64,000 nt of DNA from Terriglobia bacterium (GTDB taxonomy: Bacteria > Acidobacteriota > Terriglobia > Terriglobales > Acidobacteriaceae): positions 1-64,000 of the forward strand of contig JAJPHW010000024.1 in NCBI GenBank assembly GCA_021325035.1, in the 5' to 3' direction. The translations under genes were made by a program, and so were the position numbers. The notes beneath the pieces are model-generated. The model had not been told where the DNA came from. It saw only the letters and a program-made list of their open reading frames with translations, and ran no database searches. Shown one piece after another: positions 9,544 through 17,501 of this stretch. Position 1 is the first letter of the stretch. Each line of letters opens with the position of its first letter.

Positions 9544-10128
9544 TTAAGGAATATTTGCCGTCGCGCCCTCGGGCCAGGTGCGGTGCGCTCTCCGTCCATT
9601 CACAACGTAATACACCGATAGTGTCTTGCTTTGTCCCAGCGCGGGATCGCCGCCCATCACAACGTTTGTCACCTGAAAGGTCAGAACCGGGCCGCGAATC
9701 ATGGCGTTCAGCCGGTCGGTCACATCGCGGACTTTGTGCCGGTGGCCATAAGTCGCTTCAATAATGCGCAAGCCTTGATACGCTGGATTTGGCCGGTTCC
9801 AGGTTCCGCCGGGGTAATAGTTTGTAGCAACTATAGCCATCGCCACTACATCGCCCTCGCGATAGTGATAAGTGTGATTGCGTCCGCGCCAGTCGCCGCA
9901 AGTAAGCTGAAAAATCTTTTTCATTCCCGGCGCAGGATCGCCAAAAACCGAATTGCTTACGCGAAAGTTCAGCTGTCCGCCGGGGGCCATGGATTGCACG
10001 CGCGCCGTCACGTCCGCCATGTTGAATCCTGCTCCATAAGTTGCGCGCTGGATGAGGCATTGCGCAGCAGACAGAATTGACAATAAGAGAACCACTCCAG
10101 TCAAAAAGACGATGGAACGAAATCTCAT
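9544..10128 (-). CDS. secreted protein with two DUF3395-like repeats
   Basis: The 194-residue product has a clear signal peptide (MRFRSIVFLTGVVLLLSILSA, cleavage near AQC). The mature part holds two copies of one module of about 75 residues: ATYGAGFNMADVTARV...NSVFGDPAPGMKK and ATYGHRHKVRDVTDRL...NVVMGGDPALGQSK. The pattern (A-T-Y-G, D-V-T, F-x-V-x-N, D-P-A-x-G) resembles the DUF3395 domain of DnaJC11 C termini. Function is unknown; export suggests an envelope role. ATG at 10128 is chosen over 10200 because GAGG lies seven bases upstream and the signal peptide starts there. Confidence 0.75.
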   Translation of the reverse strand: MRFRSIVFLTGVVLLLSILSAAQCLIQRATYGAGFNMADVTARVQSMAPGGQLNFRVSNSVFGDPAPGMKKIFQLTCGDWRGRNHTYHYREGDVVAMAIVATNYYPGGTWNRPNPAYQGLRIIEATYGHRHKVRDVTDRLNAMIRGPVLTFQVTNVVMGGDPALGQSKTLSVYYVVNGRRAHRTWPEGATANIP

Positions 10129-10207
10129 ACGAACCTCACGGTGGTGAAAGAACGCCGTCAGCATAGCACAGCGTAGCTTCCTTCCTTGTCTTGGCGTCAT
10201 CTATACA

Positions 10208-10945
10208 ATGACAAACACAATCATGCCTCAATTCAAAACTTATACAGCTCGTTTGGTCCGCACTTTGCCACTCTCCGATTACACCAAGCACTTGGAATTT
10301 GAGATGAAAGATCTTCCCCGCTTCGGCTTTGTCGCCGGACAATGGCTTTCTTTCAAGCATCGCAAGGCCGATGGCGAGGAAATCACGCGCGCCTACTCCA
10401 TCGCCTCGCCGCCGGGTGAAAACAATCGCTTCGCGCTTTGCCTCAATCGCGTCGAAAACGGATTCATGTCGAATTTTCTTTGCGATTTACCCGAAGGCGG
10501 CGAAATCGAGTGTCAGGGACCGTTTGGTGATTTCATTTTGCGTCCGCCGATGCGCGATCTTCTTTTCATTGCCACGGGCACCGGCATCGCTCCCTTTCGC
10601 GGCATCTTGCAGTGGCTGCTGGCGGATTCCACTCGCCACCAAAATAAATCTATGACTCTGATTTTCGGCAATCGCACGGAAAAAGATATTTACTATCACG
10701 AGGAATTTCTCGACCTCGCCGAGAGGCACGAAAAATTTCGTTATTTGCCCACGCTCAGTCGCGGAGACGAACGCTGGGCCGGCCTTCGCGGCTATGTGCA
10801 AGAGCACGTCCCCGACATCGCCGCCGGACGTTCCGATATGCACGCCTACATCTGCGGCCTCGACAAGATGGTGAAAGCGAACCGCGATTTACTGAAATCG
10901 CTGGGCTGGGACAGAAAATCCATCCTGTACGAAAAATATGATTAG
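10208..10945 (+). CDS. ferredoxin--NADP reductase-like flavoprotein
   Basis: The 245-residue protein has the two-domain layout of the FNR superfamily: an FAD-binding barrel with RAYSIAS (RxYS motif) and a nucleotide-binding domain with ATGTGIAPF and a late YICGLDKM. It has no ferredoxin domain, so it should exchange electrons between NAD(P)H and a separate ferredoxin or flavodoxin. The C terminus ends SILYEKYD, without the aromatic residue typical of plant-type enzymes. ATG at 10208 has no obvious ribosome site; ATG at 10223 (MPQFKTY) is an equally good start. It is divergent from the secreted DUF3395-like gene. Confidence 0.85.
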   Translation: MTNTIMPQFKTYTARLVRTLPLSDYTKHLEFEMKDLPRFGFVAGQWLSFKHRKADGEEITRAYSIASPPGENNRFALCLNRVENGFMSNFLCDLPEGGEIECQGPFGDFILRPPMRDLLFIATGTGIAPFRGILQWLLADSTRHQNKSMTLIFGNRTEKDIYYHEEFLDLAERHEKFRYLPTLSRGDERWAGLRGYVQEHVPDIAAGRSDMHAYICGLDKMVKANRDLLKSLGWDRKSILYEKYD

Positions 10946-11049
10946 CGCGGCCTAACGCAAAAAACCTCGGATTACGCCCGTAACTTGCCGCGCCCTCTAG
11001 CTCCTTAGCAGACTAATTGCATCCACTCTGTAAAGATTTAAGGAGTCGT

Positions 11050-11766
11050 ATGCTTGGCAAATCTGTCGGCCTAGTTGGCGGCCTGCTTCTTCTCTTGTTC
11101 GGCGCTTACATTTCTCTGCAATCTCTGAATACATGGAAACCGTTTTGGCGTCAGCAGGAAAAAGCTGCCGCACAGCCTGCGCAAGCTCATTCTCCCAACG
11201 CGGATGCGATCGGCCCGGAACTAAAAGATGCGGCGAGTATTAAAGCTATCGGGCCTCTGGCCTCTGCCGCTGCGCAGCATGCGAACGATGCGGCGCTGGC
11301 TATGCCCGATACTGCCGTGCCGACTGACGATGCCAACGACGCCAAGCCTGCTCCAACCCCTGCTGCCAACGGAACACTCTCGGCTCTCGATCGCGCGGCT
11401 GGTGTGGTTGGCACTCCCGCGGAGTCGCTCGTTCACCAAAGCTTCGTTGTGACGACGTACGAAAAGTTTCCCTTCATTGTGCCGCCGCATTCGCTCCATC
11501 CTCATATTCATGGAAAATTCCACACCGAAGACGCAGGTAAGAATGTTGACGTGCTTTTAATGAATGCGCGAGAGTACGAAGCGTTCAGCCATCACCATCC
11601 AACCAATGCGACTTTTTCAAGCGAAGGTTCGAGTGGCGGCGCAATTGACTGGACTCTCCACTCGACGCTGCTCGAAGCGCAAAAATACTACCTGGTTTTC
11701 GCCAGCTCCCAAGAAAGCGGCGGGCAAACGCCCGTCAACGCAGATTTCACCGTCAGCTTCGAATAA
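11050..11766 (+). CDS. membrane-anchored protein with beta-rich C-terminal domain, unknown function
   Basis: The 238-residue product starts MLGKSVGLVGGLLLLLFGAY, a signal anchor, followed by a low-complexity linker rich in Ala, Asp and Pro (about 35-125) and a compact C-terminal domain (about 135-238). That domain opens with PHSLHPHIHGKFHTED and ends YYLVFAS...NADFTVSFE, suggesting a beta-sandwich such as a GOLD-like fold; this is inference from strand pattern only. Several His residues cluster (HPHIH, SHHHP), so metal binding is possible. ATG at 11050 is chosen for the AAGGAG five bases upstream; the frame runs open to 11017. Confidence 0.75.
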   Translation: MLGKSVGLVGGLLLLLFGAYISLQSLNTWKPFWRQQEKAAAQPAQAHSPNADAIGPELKDAASIKAIGPLASAAAQHANDAALAMPDTAVPTDDANDAKPAPTPAANGTLSALDRAAGVVGTPAESLVHQSFVVTTYEKFPFIVPPHSLHPHIHGKFHTEDAGKNVDVLLMNAREYEAFSHHHPTNATFSSEGSSGGAIDWTLHSTLLEAQKYYLVFASSQESGGQTPVNADFTVSFE

Positions 11767-12069
11767 ATCCTTAAAATACATGGCATGGCTTTAGCTATGC
11801 CGGATAAGCCTGCGAAATTCGATTGCGCACCCATGTGCGTACCTGCCGGTAAATAGGAGTTACCATGAGCAAAAGCGAGAACCCAAAAGAGAAATTGACC
11901 TCGTTTGGCCCGCCGTCCCGGAGTTGCCGGTAGTTGCGCCTTTCGCCGGCGTAGAACATTGATTTGCCGGCCTTTCCGCACGGCTGAAGCCTTGCCCTTC
12001 CCGGCCCCTGAGATATCCAACTTTTTTGTAGCCCCCTCGCATCCTCCTGTTTTCTTCCGCATCTAAACA
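11767..12069. other. intergenic region upstream of the dnaK promoter
   Basis: No confident gene. A 22-codon ORF (ATG 11865, TAG 11931-11933) has a good site (AGGAG) but no recognisable product. Minus-strand frames here are open but have poor composition. Confidence 0.4.
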
Positions 12070-12098
12070 TTGACAACGATTCACTCAGGTCTTAGGAT
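12070..12098 (+). promoter_or_regulatory. sigma-70-type promoter of dnaK
   Basis: TTGACA (12070-12075), a 17-bp spacer and TAGGAT (12093-12098) form a near-consensus housekeeping promoter. Expected start of transcription is near 12105, about 59 bases before the dnaK ATG. Confidence 0.7.
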
Positions 12099-12107
12099 AG
12101 TCCTGAG
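12084..12107. promoter_or_regulatory. inverted repeat around the dnaK -10 box
   Basis: CTCAGG (12084-12089) and CCTGAG (12102-12107) form a perfect 6-bp inverted repeat with a 12-bp spacer that contains the -10 box. The position suits a repressor operator. The half-sites resemble HAIR (CTTGAGT/ACTCAAG) but in swapped order. Confidence 0.45.
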
Positions 12108-12115
12108 CGCAATCA

Positions 12116-12141
12116 TAAGTGCACTGATTATAAAGCACTTA
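12116..12141. promoter_or_regulatory. second inverted repeat in the dnaK leader
   Basis: TAAGTGC (12116-12122) and GCACTTA (12135-12141) form a perfect 7-bp inverted repeat, again with a 12-bp spacer, just upstream of the ribosome site GGAGGA. It is not CIRCE, whose half-sites face the other way with a 9-bp spacer. Confidence 0.4.
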
Positions 12142-12163
12142 ACAGTTTCAGGAGGAGCCAATT

Positions 12164-14083
12164 ATGGCCAAGATTATAGGAATTGACTTGGGAACCACCA
12201 ACTCCTGCGTGGCGGTTATGGAGGGTGGAGAGCCCAAGGTTATTGCAAATGAAGAAGGTGGGCGAACCACGCCTTCGGTCGTCGGCTTTACCAAATCCGG
12301 CGAGCGGCTGGTTGGCCAGGTGGCCAAGCGGCAGGCGATTACCAATCCCGAGAACACCGTTTATTCGATTAAGCGGTTTATGGGACGCCGTTTCGATGAA
12401 GTGCAGGAAGAGATCAAGATGGTGCCCTACAAGGTCGTGAAGTCGGGCGACCACGTCGCGGTTGTGGCGCAGGGCAAGGAGTACACCCCGCCGCAAATCT
12501 CCGCGATGATTTTACAGAAGTTGAAGAAGGCCGCGGAAGATTACCTCGGCGAGAAAGTGACCGAAGCGGTCATCACGGTGCCTGCGTATTTTAACGACGC
12601 GCAGCGCCAGGCGACCAAAGACGCCGGGCAGATTGCCGGACTCGACGTAAAGCGCATCATCAATGAGCCCACGGCAGCAGCGTTGGCTTATGGTCTCGAC
12701 AAGAAGAAGGATGAGACGATTGCGGTTTATGACTTCGGCGGCGGTACGTTCGACATCTCCATTCTGGAAGTCGGCGAAGGCGTTATTGAAGTCAAAGCCA
12801 CCAACGGCGATACGCATTTGGGCGGCGACAACCTCGACCAGAAGATTGTCGATTGGTTGATTGGCGAGTTCAAGAAGAACGAAGGCCTCGACCTGCGCGG
12901 CAAGGGCAACGAAATGGCTTTGCAGCGTCTGCGTGATGCGGCTGAGCGAGCGAAGATCGAGCTTTCGACCACGATGGAGACGGAAATCAACCTCCCCTTC
13001 ATCACCGCGGATGCGGGCGGTCCGAAGCACCTGGTTGTGAAGCTGACCCGCGCCAAGCTCGAAGCGATGGTGGAAGACATCATCCAGCGCTCGGTTGGAC
13101 CTTGCAAGCAGTGCATGAAGGATGCGGGCGTGGATGCCAGCAAGATTGATGAAGTCGTGCTGGTTGGCGGACAGACTCGTATGCCGCGCATTCAAGCGCT
13201 GGTGAAGGAGTTGTTCGGAAAAGAAGGCCACAAGGGCGTGAATCCTGACGAAGTCGTGGCGGTTGGCGCGGCGATTCAGGGCGGCGTGCTCACGGGCGAC
13301 GTGAAAGACCTGCTCTTGCTCGACGTGACTCCGCTGTCATTATCCATCGAGACTCTCGGTGGCGTAGCGACGCCGATGATTCCGCGGAACACGACCATTC
13401 CGACGCGCAAGACGGAGACTTTCTCCACGGCGGCGGACAGCCAGACGACGGTCGAAGTCCACGTGTTGCAGGGCGAGCGGCCAATGGCGAGCCAGAACAG
13501 AACGCTGGGCAAGTTCCACTTGACCGGAATTCCGGCAGCGCCACGCGGCGTGCCGCAGATCGAAGTGACGTTTGACATTGACGCGAACGGCATTTTGAAT
13601 GTCACGGCGAAGGACACGGCCACGGGCAAGGACCAGAAGATTACGATTACATCGTCTTCAGGTCTGAGCAAAGAGGAAGTGGAGCAGATGGCGAAGGAAG
13701 CCGACGCTCACTCCGCCGAAGACAAAGCCAAGCGGGAAGAGATCGAGTCCAAGAACCAGCTCGACTCGATGGTCTATGGCACGGAGAAGATGCTCCGCGA
13801 ACAGGGAGACAAGATCTCCGGTTCGGAGCGGGGCGATGTCGAAAACGCAATTGCCGATGCGAAGAAAGCACTCGAGTCGAACGACAAAGCCACCATGGAC
13901 AAGGCCCGCGAAACGCTGACCCAGGCTTCGCACAAGCTGGCAGAGCAGATGTACAAGTCGGCTCAAGCCCAAGCCCAACCGGGCGCGGCTGGAGCGGGTC
14001 CGCAAGCGGGTGGCAACGCCTCTGAACCGAAGAAGGATGAAGGGGTAATTGACGCCGAGTACGTGGACGTCGAGAACAAATAA
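12164..14083 (+). CDS. dnaK: chaperone protein DnaK (Hsp70)
   Basis: The 639-residue product is full length for Hsp70. The ATPase starts [18 protein letters not shown] and has [19 protein letters not shown] and [11 protein letters not shown]; the substrate-binding domain includes [18 protein letters not shown]; the Gly/Ala-rich tail ends [14 protein letters not shown], close to the EEVD-like end of bacterial DnaK. It refolds proteins with DnaJ and GrpE; grpE is not in the window and dnaJ is 1.3 kb downstream after accessory genes. A GGAGGA site sits eight bases before the ATG. A sigma-70-type promoter with two inverted repeats lies upstream and two hairpins follow the stop. Confidence 0.98.
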   Translation: MAKIIGIDLGTTNSCVAVMEGGEPKVIANEEGGRTTPSVVGFTKSGERLVGQVAKRQAITNPENTVYSIKRFMGRRFDEVQEEIKMVPYKVVKSGDHVAVVAQGKEYTPPQISAMILQKLKKAAEDYLGEKVTEAVITVPAYFNDAQRQATKDAGQIAGLDVKRIINEPTAAALAYGLDKKKDETIAVYDFGGGTFDISILEVGEGVIEVKATNGDTHLGGDNLDQKIVDWLIGEFKKNEGLDLRGKGNEMALQRLRDAAERAKIELSTTMETEINLPFITADAGGPKHLVVKLTRAKLEAMVEDIIQRSVGPCKQCMKDAGVDASKIDEVVLVGGQTRMPRIQALVKELFGKEGHKGVNPDEVVAVGAAIQGGVLTGDVKDLLLLDVTPLSLSIETLGGVATPMIPRNTTIPTRKTETFSTAADSQTTVEVHVLQGERPMASQNRTLGKFHLTGIPAAPRGVPQIEVTFDIDANGILNVTAKDTATGKDQKITITSSSGLSKEEVEQMAKEADAHSAEDKAKREEIESKNQLDSMVYGTEKMLREQGDKISGSERGDVENAIADAKKALESNDKATMDKARETLTQASHKLAEQMYKSAQAQAQPGAAGAGPQAGGNASEPKKDEGVIDAEYVDVENK

Positions 14084-14089
14084 TGTGTG

Positions 14090-14118
14090 GGGCGGGCGCC
14101 CTCGCCCGCCCGAGTTTT
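14090..14118 (+). terminator. terminator hairpin after dnaK
   Basis: GGGCGGGC (14090-14097) pairs with GCCCGCCC (14104-14111) over a 6-nt loop and is followed by GAGTTTT. Confidence 0.65.
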
Positions 14119-14132
14119 AAAGTTCGGCAATA

Positions 14133-14161
14133 GCAGGGGCGTGAAAACGCCCCTGCCGTTT
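14133..14161 (+). terminator. second hairpin after dnaK
   Basis: GCAGGGGCGT and its complement (14133-14142, 14147-14156) close a GAAA tetraloop; CGTTT follows. Together with the preceding hairpin it forms a tandem terminator. Confidence 0.6.
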
Positions 14162-14211
14162 CATGGTTGGCGTTTTTTTGATTGAAGAAGTCGGGTTCGG
14201 AGGTGGGTATC

Positions 14212-14373
14212 ATGCAATTTGAAGTGAACGGACAGGCATATTTCTTACATTTTGTAGATGATGAAGGACGCTGGTATTTGTTTGAGCCCAGCGATACGGG
14301 CATTCAAAGAATTCCGGTGTATGTGGATGACCGCGGTGGAGAACGAAAAAAGGCAACGCACGCGATTATGTGA
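14212..14373 (+). CDS. small protein of unknown function
   Basis: A 53-residue protein beginning MQFEVNGQAYFLHFVDDEG and continuing RWYLFEPSDTGIQRIPVYVDD, which reads as a small all-beta fold. I do not recognise a named family. ATG at 14212 is preceded by GGAGGTG six bases away, one of the best ribosome sites in the window, so the gene is probably translated; the frame is open to 14182 but that extension lacks support. It lies after the dnaK terminators and 18 bp from the convergent HigA-like gene. Confidence 0.65.
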   Translation: MQFEVNGQAYFLHFVDDEGRWYLFEPSDTGIQRIPVYVDDRGGERKKATHAIM

Positions 14374-14391
14374 TTGGTGAGGTCGAGAGGC

Positions 14392-14682
14392 TTAACCCGC
14401 TACTTTCGCAGCGATGGCCAGACGCGACACATGAGGGCGTTTGCGACGTGAAGCCCGCCAGAGTTCATACTGGGACTGCATCCCCAGCCAAAGTTCAGGG
14501 CTGGTGCCGATTGCTTCCGATAACCGGAGGGCCATCTCGGCGGAGATGCCAGCGCTGCCGTTCAGAATGCGGGACAAACTGGCGCGCGTGATCCGCAAGT
14601 GGCGGGCTGCTTGGGTAACGGAAATCTCGCCAAGATAATCCCGCAATACTTGCCCGGGATGAGGTGGATTGTGCATGCGCAT
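14392..14682 (-). CDS. HigA-family antitoxin / XRE helix-turn-helix protein, no toxin partner
   Basis: The 96-residue product begins MRMHNPPHPGQVLRDYLG, the standard HigA/VapI opening, followed by the helix-turn-helix VTQAARHLRITRASLSRIL and SAEMALRLSEAIGTSPELWLGMQ. In type II systems such a protein binds HigB toxin and represses the operon. HigB is usually encoded immediately upstream; here the upstream side is occupied by the divergent gene at 14706, and no RelE-like ORF is present on either side. It is therefore an orphan antitoxin or a stand-alone regulator. The start is the one matching the family. Confidence 0.88.
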   Translation of the reverse strand: MRMHNPPHPGQVLRDYLGEISVTQAARHLRITRASLSRILNGSAGISAEMALRLSEAIGTSPELWLGMQSQYELWRASRRKRPHVSRLAIAAKVAG

Positions 14683-14705
14683 AAGAAACCGCCCAAGGAC
14701 AGCTT

Positions 14706-15353
14706 ATGATGATGGTAGCACCTGAGACATGGCAGGCTGTAAGCGCGGCGAGCACATTCGCATTGGCTATCATTGCCGCAGTAGCGTTGGTCTTCACGGT
14801 CGTACAGATTCTGATCCAACGTGGTCTTGCGAAAATCACCAATCTGGAAAAGCAAATCGATAGCTTCGATTCGTCCGAATTCCTCGGATACCGGAAGGAG
14901 CTCGCTAAGCAAAGGCTGGGCCAAGGACGCCTGAAGGTTCTTAGGGATGACGATGCGCCGTCGGAGTTATATAAAGTACTGGACTTCTTTGAGCATGTGG
15001 GCTTTCTCGTTCGAAAACGCCATCTCCGTGCTTATGATGTCTGGCATTCCTTCGGCGCTTGGGCGGTGCCAACTTATTATGACGCAAGGCGGGTGATCGA
15101 ATATCAGCAGTATGACGACCCGACCTTTTATGATGACTTCGTGTGGCTGATCCGTAAGGTTGAGAAAATCTCGCAGAAGAAAACAGGAAAGCTAGAAATT
15201 CCTTCGGACGACGACATCTATAATTATTATCTCGACGAATTTGGCGGAAAGCTCCCATCCCGCAGGAACCGAAAGGGAAGCAAACAGTCGTCAAGTGAAA
15301 GGCCAATTCCGCCTGAAGACAAGCCCACTCTGATCTCAGGTGGTGGAAAGTAA
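14706..15353 (+). CDS. membrane protein, DUF4760-like, overlapping dnaJ
   Basis: The 215-residue product has one N-terminal membrane helix (about 12-36, [19 protein letters not shown]), a cytoplasmic helical domain (40-165) and a charged tail. The core ...[29 protein letters not shown] resembles DUF4760-type proteins, a family of unknown role; this is recognition by eye. Its TAA overlaps the dnaJ ATG by one base, so the two are probably translated together, an unusual pairing for dnaJ. Three ATGs in a row (14706, 14709, 14712) leave the exact start open and no strong ribosome site helps. Confidence 0.72.
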   Translation: MMMVAPETWQAVSAASTFALAIIAAVALVFTVVQILIQRGLAKITNLEKQIDSFDSSEFLGYRKELAKQRLGQGRLKVLRDDDAPSELYKVLDFFEHVGFLVRKRHLRAYDVWHSFGAWAVPTYYDARRVIEYQQYDDPTFYDDFVWLIRKVEKISQKKTGKLEIPSDDDIYNYYLDEFGGKLPSRRNRKGSKQSSSERPIPPEDKPTLISGGGK

Positions 15354-16591
15354 TGGCAACGACCACTCAAAAAGATTATTACGGCATTCTCGGCGTGAAG
15401 AAGTCCGCGTCGGCGGATGATATTCGCAAGGCTTTCCGCAAGCTGGCGCGGAAGTACCATCCAGACGTCAATCCCGGGGACAAGGCGGCGGAGGAGAAGT
15501 TCAAGTCCATCTCCGAGGCCAACGAAGTTCTGAGTGATCCGAAGAAGCGCAAGATCTACGACCAGGTCGGGTTTTATTCCGACAATATCGATCCGGCGAC
15601 CGCCGAGGCTTATGCCAAAGCTGGTGGAGGCTCGGGAGGGTTCGCAGGAGGAGGATTTCCCGGTGGACAAGCGCCGCCTCGCGGCAGCGGACAGAACGTC
15701 AACTTCGACTTCGGTGGGTTTGATTTCTCTGATCTCTTCGAAGGAGGAGGGCGGGCGCAGCAACGGCAGAGCAGCGGCGGGGGATTTAAAGATATCTTCT
15801 CCGGCATGTTTGGCGGAGGACGTGGCGCAGCGGCTGAAGAAGGGCCTGAGTCGGGTTCGGATCTCGAATATCAGGTGGATGTCCCTTTCTGGACGGCGAT
15901 TCGCGGCGGCGTGATGAAGTTGAACATCGCACGGCGGGATGCGTGCCCGACTTGCCATACTCAGGGATTTGTTGAGGGAGCAGGAACGTGCCCCGAGTGC
16001 AAGGGCTCTGGTCAAGTGACGCAGACGGGAGGGCGCATGAAGTTCAATGTGACCTGCCCACGTTGCCATGGGACGGGAAAGAATATTTCTACCTGTCCGA
16101 CATGCCATGGCGAGGGAACTCTGGGCAAAACCGATCCTTTGGAAGTGCGCATTAAAGCTGGAACGCGCGATGGGCAACGCATCCGCCTGGGTGGCAAGGG
16201 CAACGCCGGAGTACGCGGCGGGACGGCTGGCGATCTTTACGTGATTATCCGCGCGGGGAGCCATCCGACTTTTCAGCGTGATGGAGATGATATTCGGCTG
16301 ACCGTTCCAGTGAATGTGACTGAGGCGGCTCTGGGCGCGAAGGTTGAAGTGCCCACGATCGATGGACGGGCGCAGTTGAAGATTCCGCCGGGAACGCAAT
16401 CAGGACAAAAGCTGAGACTTCGCGAAAAGGGCGTACCGTCGGCGACGAAAGATGGTGTGCGCGGAGACGAGATTGTCGAAATCAAAATCGTCGTTCCCAT
16501 GCCGCGCGACGAAAAAACCAAAGAGCTAATGCGGGAATTGGCCAAGCTGAACCCGGAGGATCCCCGGGCAGAGTTGTGGAAGGACGTCTGA
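15353..16591 (+). CDS. dnaJ: chaperone protein DnaJ (Hsp40)
   Basis: The 412-residue product has a J domain (5-70) with HPD in [10 protein letters not shown], a Gly/Phe-rich region longer than usual (about 80-150), four zinc-binding repeats ([32 protein letters not shown]), and C-terminal substrate-binding domains with [21 protein letters not shown]. The first repeat departs from CxxCxGxG by Thr for Gly. It stimulates DnaK ATPase and delivers clients. The ATG overlaps the previous stop by one base. Distance from dnaK (1.3 kb with terminators between) implies separate transcription. Confidence 0.96.
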   Translation: MATTTQKDYYGILGVKKSASADDIRKAFRKLARKYHPDVNPGDKAAEEKFKSISEANEVLSDPKKRKIYDQVGFYSDNIDPATAEAYAKAGGGSGGFAGGGFPGGQAPPRGSGQNVNFDFGGFDFSDLFEGGGRAQQRQSSGGGFKDIFSGMFGGGRGAAAEEGPESGSDLEYQVDVPFWTAIRGGVMKLNIARRDACPTCHTQGFVEGAGTCPECKGSGQVTQTGGRMKFNVTCPRCHGTGKNISTCPTCHGEGTLGKTDPLEVRIKAGTRDGQRIRLGGKGNAGVRGGTAGDLYVIIRAGSHPTFQRDGDDIRLTVPVNVTEAALGAKVEVPTIDGRAQLKIPPGTQSGQKLRLREKGVPSATKDGVRGDEIVEIKIVVPMPRDEKTKELMRELAKLNPEDPRAELWKDV

Positions 16592-16682
16592 GAATATTCT
16601 TACTGCCGAGGACGCTGAGAGCGCTGAGAAAAATAAATTTCTCTTCCCAGCGAACTCCGCGCCCTCGCTTAATCTTCTCCAA

Positions 16683-17138
16683 TTATTTCTTACTTGGATC
16701 GTCCGCCGGATTGACGTAGTTGAATTGCAACGGCGCCATGCCGTGAACTTGGACAATAGTTTCTCCGACAGCCATCGCGTAGTGATGCATATCGGGATCG
16801 AGATAAGCAAAGCTACCTGCTGGGAAGAGATTCATCTTCGCGGCATCAAACTTGTCTCCCATGCCGACTTTAAAACTTCCTGAAATTACAGTGACGTTCT
16901 CGCGCGTTGGATGCCAATGCGGCGCAAGCTTGTAGCCGTCCGGCATTTTCAAGCGCACAGTGTAGTCTCCGGAACTGCCCATAGGATTGCCTTCGATAAC
17001 TGCGAGTTGAGCGCCGGGGTTTACGAACGGCGGTGGGGGCCCCCACTTGATTTGATCAGGGGTAAAAGCATTTTGGGCAAATGCCGCGGCGAGAACAACG
17101 AAAAAAACTACTGAAAACTTCCACAGGTTTGTTTTCAT
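16683..17138 (-). CDS. secreted cupin-domain protein
   Basis: The 151-residue product has a signal peptide (MKTNLWKFSVVFFVVLAAAFA) and a single cupin barrel. Cupin motif 1 is seen in HWHPTRENVTVISGSFKVG and motif 2 in GSFAYLDPDMHHYAM, giving the His, His, Glu, His metal-binding set. The family includes dioxygenases and binding proteins, so the substrate is unknown. ATG at 17138 is chosen for the GGAGG seven bases upstream; the frame opens four codons earlier. It is convergent with dnaJ, with 91 bp between stops. Confidence 0.85.
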   Translation of the reverse strand: MKTNLWKFSVVFFVVLAAAFAQNAFTPDQIKWGPPPPFVNPGAQLAVIEGNPMGSSGDYTVRLKMPDGYKLAPHWHPTRENVTVISGSFKVGMGDKFDAAKMNLFPAGSFAYLDPDMHHYAMAVGETIVQVHGMAPLQFNYVNPADDPSKK

Positions 17139-17150
17139 AGACGCCTCCAT

Positions 17151-17501
17151 GCGTTGGCGGCATCATAGCCATGTAGAAATCAGAACGCAATGCTTGAGTC
17201 TAAAAAGTCTTTAACCACAGAGGTGACGAAGGATCGCAGAGGCAAAATCTAGAATTTTTCTGTGATCCTCTGTGGTTCAAAGTTTGCGAGTGTTACCTCC
17301 GTACCCTCGCCTCACCATAAAAATTTCCTCTGAACTCCAAAAAATTCTTGCATCTGTGGAAAATTCCCGTAATCTCTTAATTGCGAACTAACTTAGCCGC
17401 AATGTCCGGAAATCGCTGTCAGCCGGGAGCCTCGAGACGTTGAACCTTTCAAGGGAGACGAGGCGGCGAGAGTGAGTCGCTTGAGGAGGAAGCCATAGAA
17501 A
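17151..17501. other. 351-bp intergenic region
   Basis: No gene is visible. It holds one long imperfect hairpin repeat (17213-17277) and the presumed promoter of the permease gene. Confidence 0.5.
17213..17277. repeat. long inverted repeat, ACCACAGAGG type
   Basis: AACCACAGAGG (17213-17223) is perfectly complementary to CCTCTGTGGTT (17267-17277), and GGATCGCAGA (17231-17240) pairs with TCTGTGATCC (17259-17268) with one wobble. The ACCACAGAGG word is, to my knowledge, common in dispersed intergenic elements of several phyla. Confidence 0.55.

Noticed and set aside
11688-12062. 124-codon minus-strand ORF upstream of dnaK
   Set aside because: It overlaps the end of the membrane-anchored protein gene, has Lys/Arg/Gly-biased composition and no ribosome site.
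12084-12141. CIRCE or HAIR operator at dnaK
   Set aside because: CIRCE has half-sites GCACTC and GAGTGC with a 9-bp spacer, HAIR has CTTGAGT-N7-ACTCAAG; the repeats here have different half-site order and a 12-bp spacer.
12512-13231. 239-codon ORF antisense to dnaK
   Set aside because: A mirror frame of a highly biased coding sequence; dnaK is certain.
14392-14706. Complete HigBA toxin-antitoxin module
   Set aside because: No RelE/HigB-like ORF exists on either side of the HigA-like gene.
15227-16399. 390-codon ORF antisense to dnaJ
   Set aside because: Shadow of dnaJ and its upstream gene; no domain.
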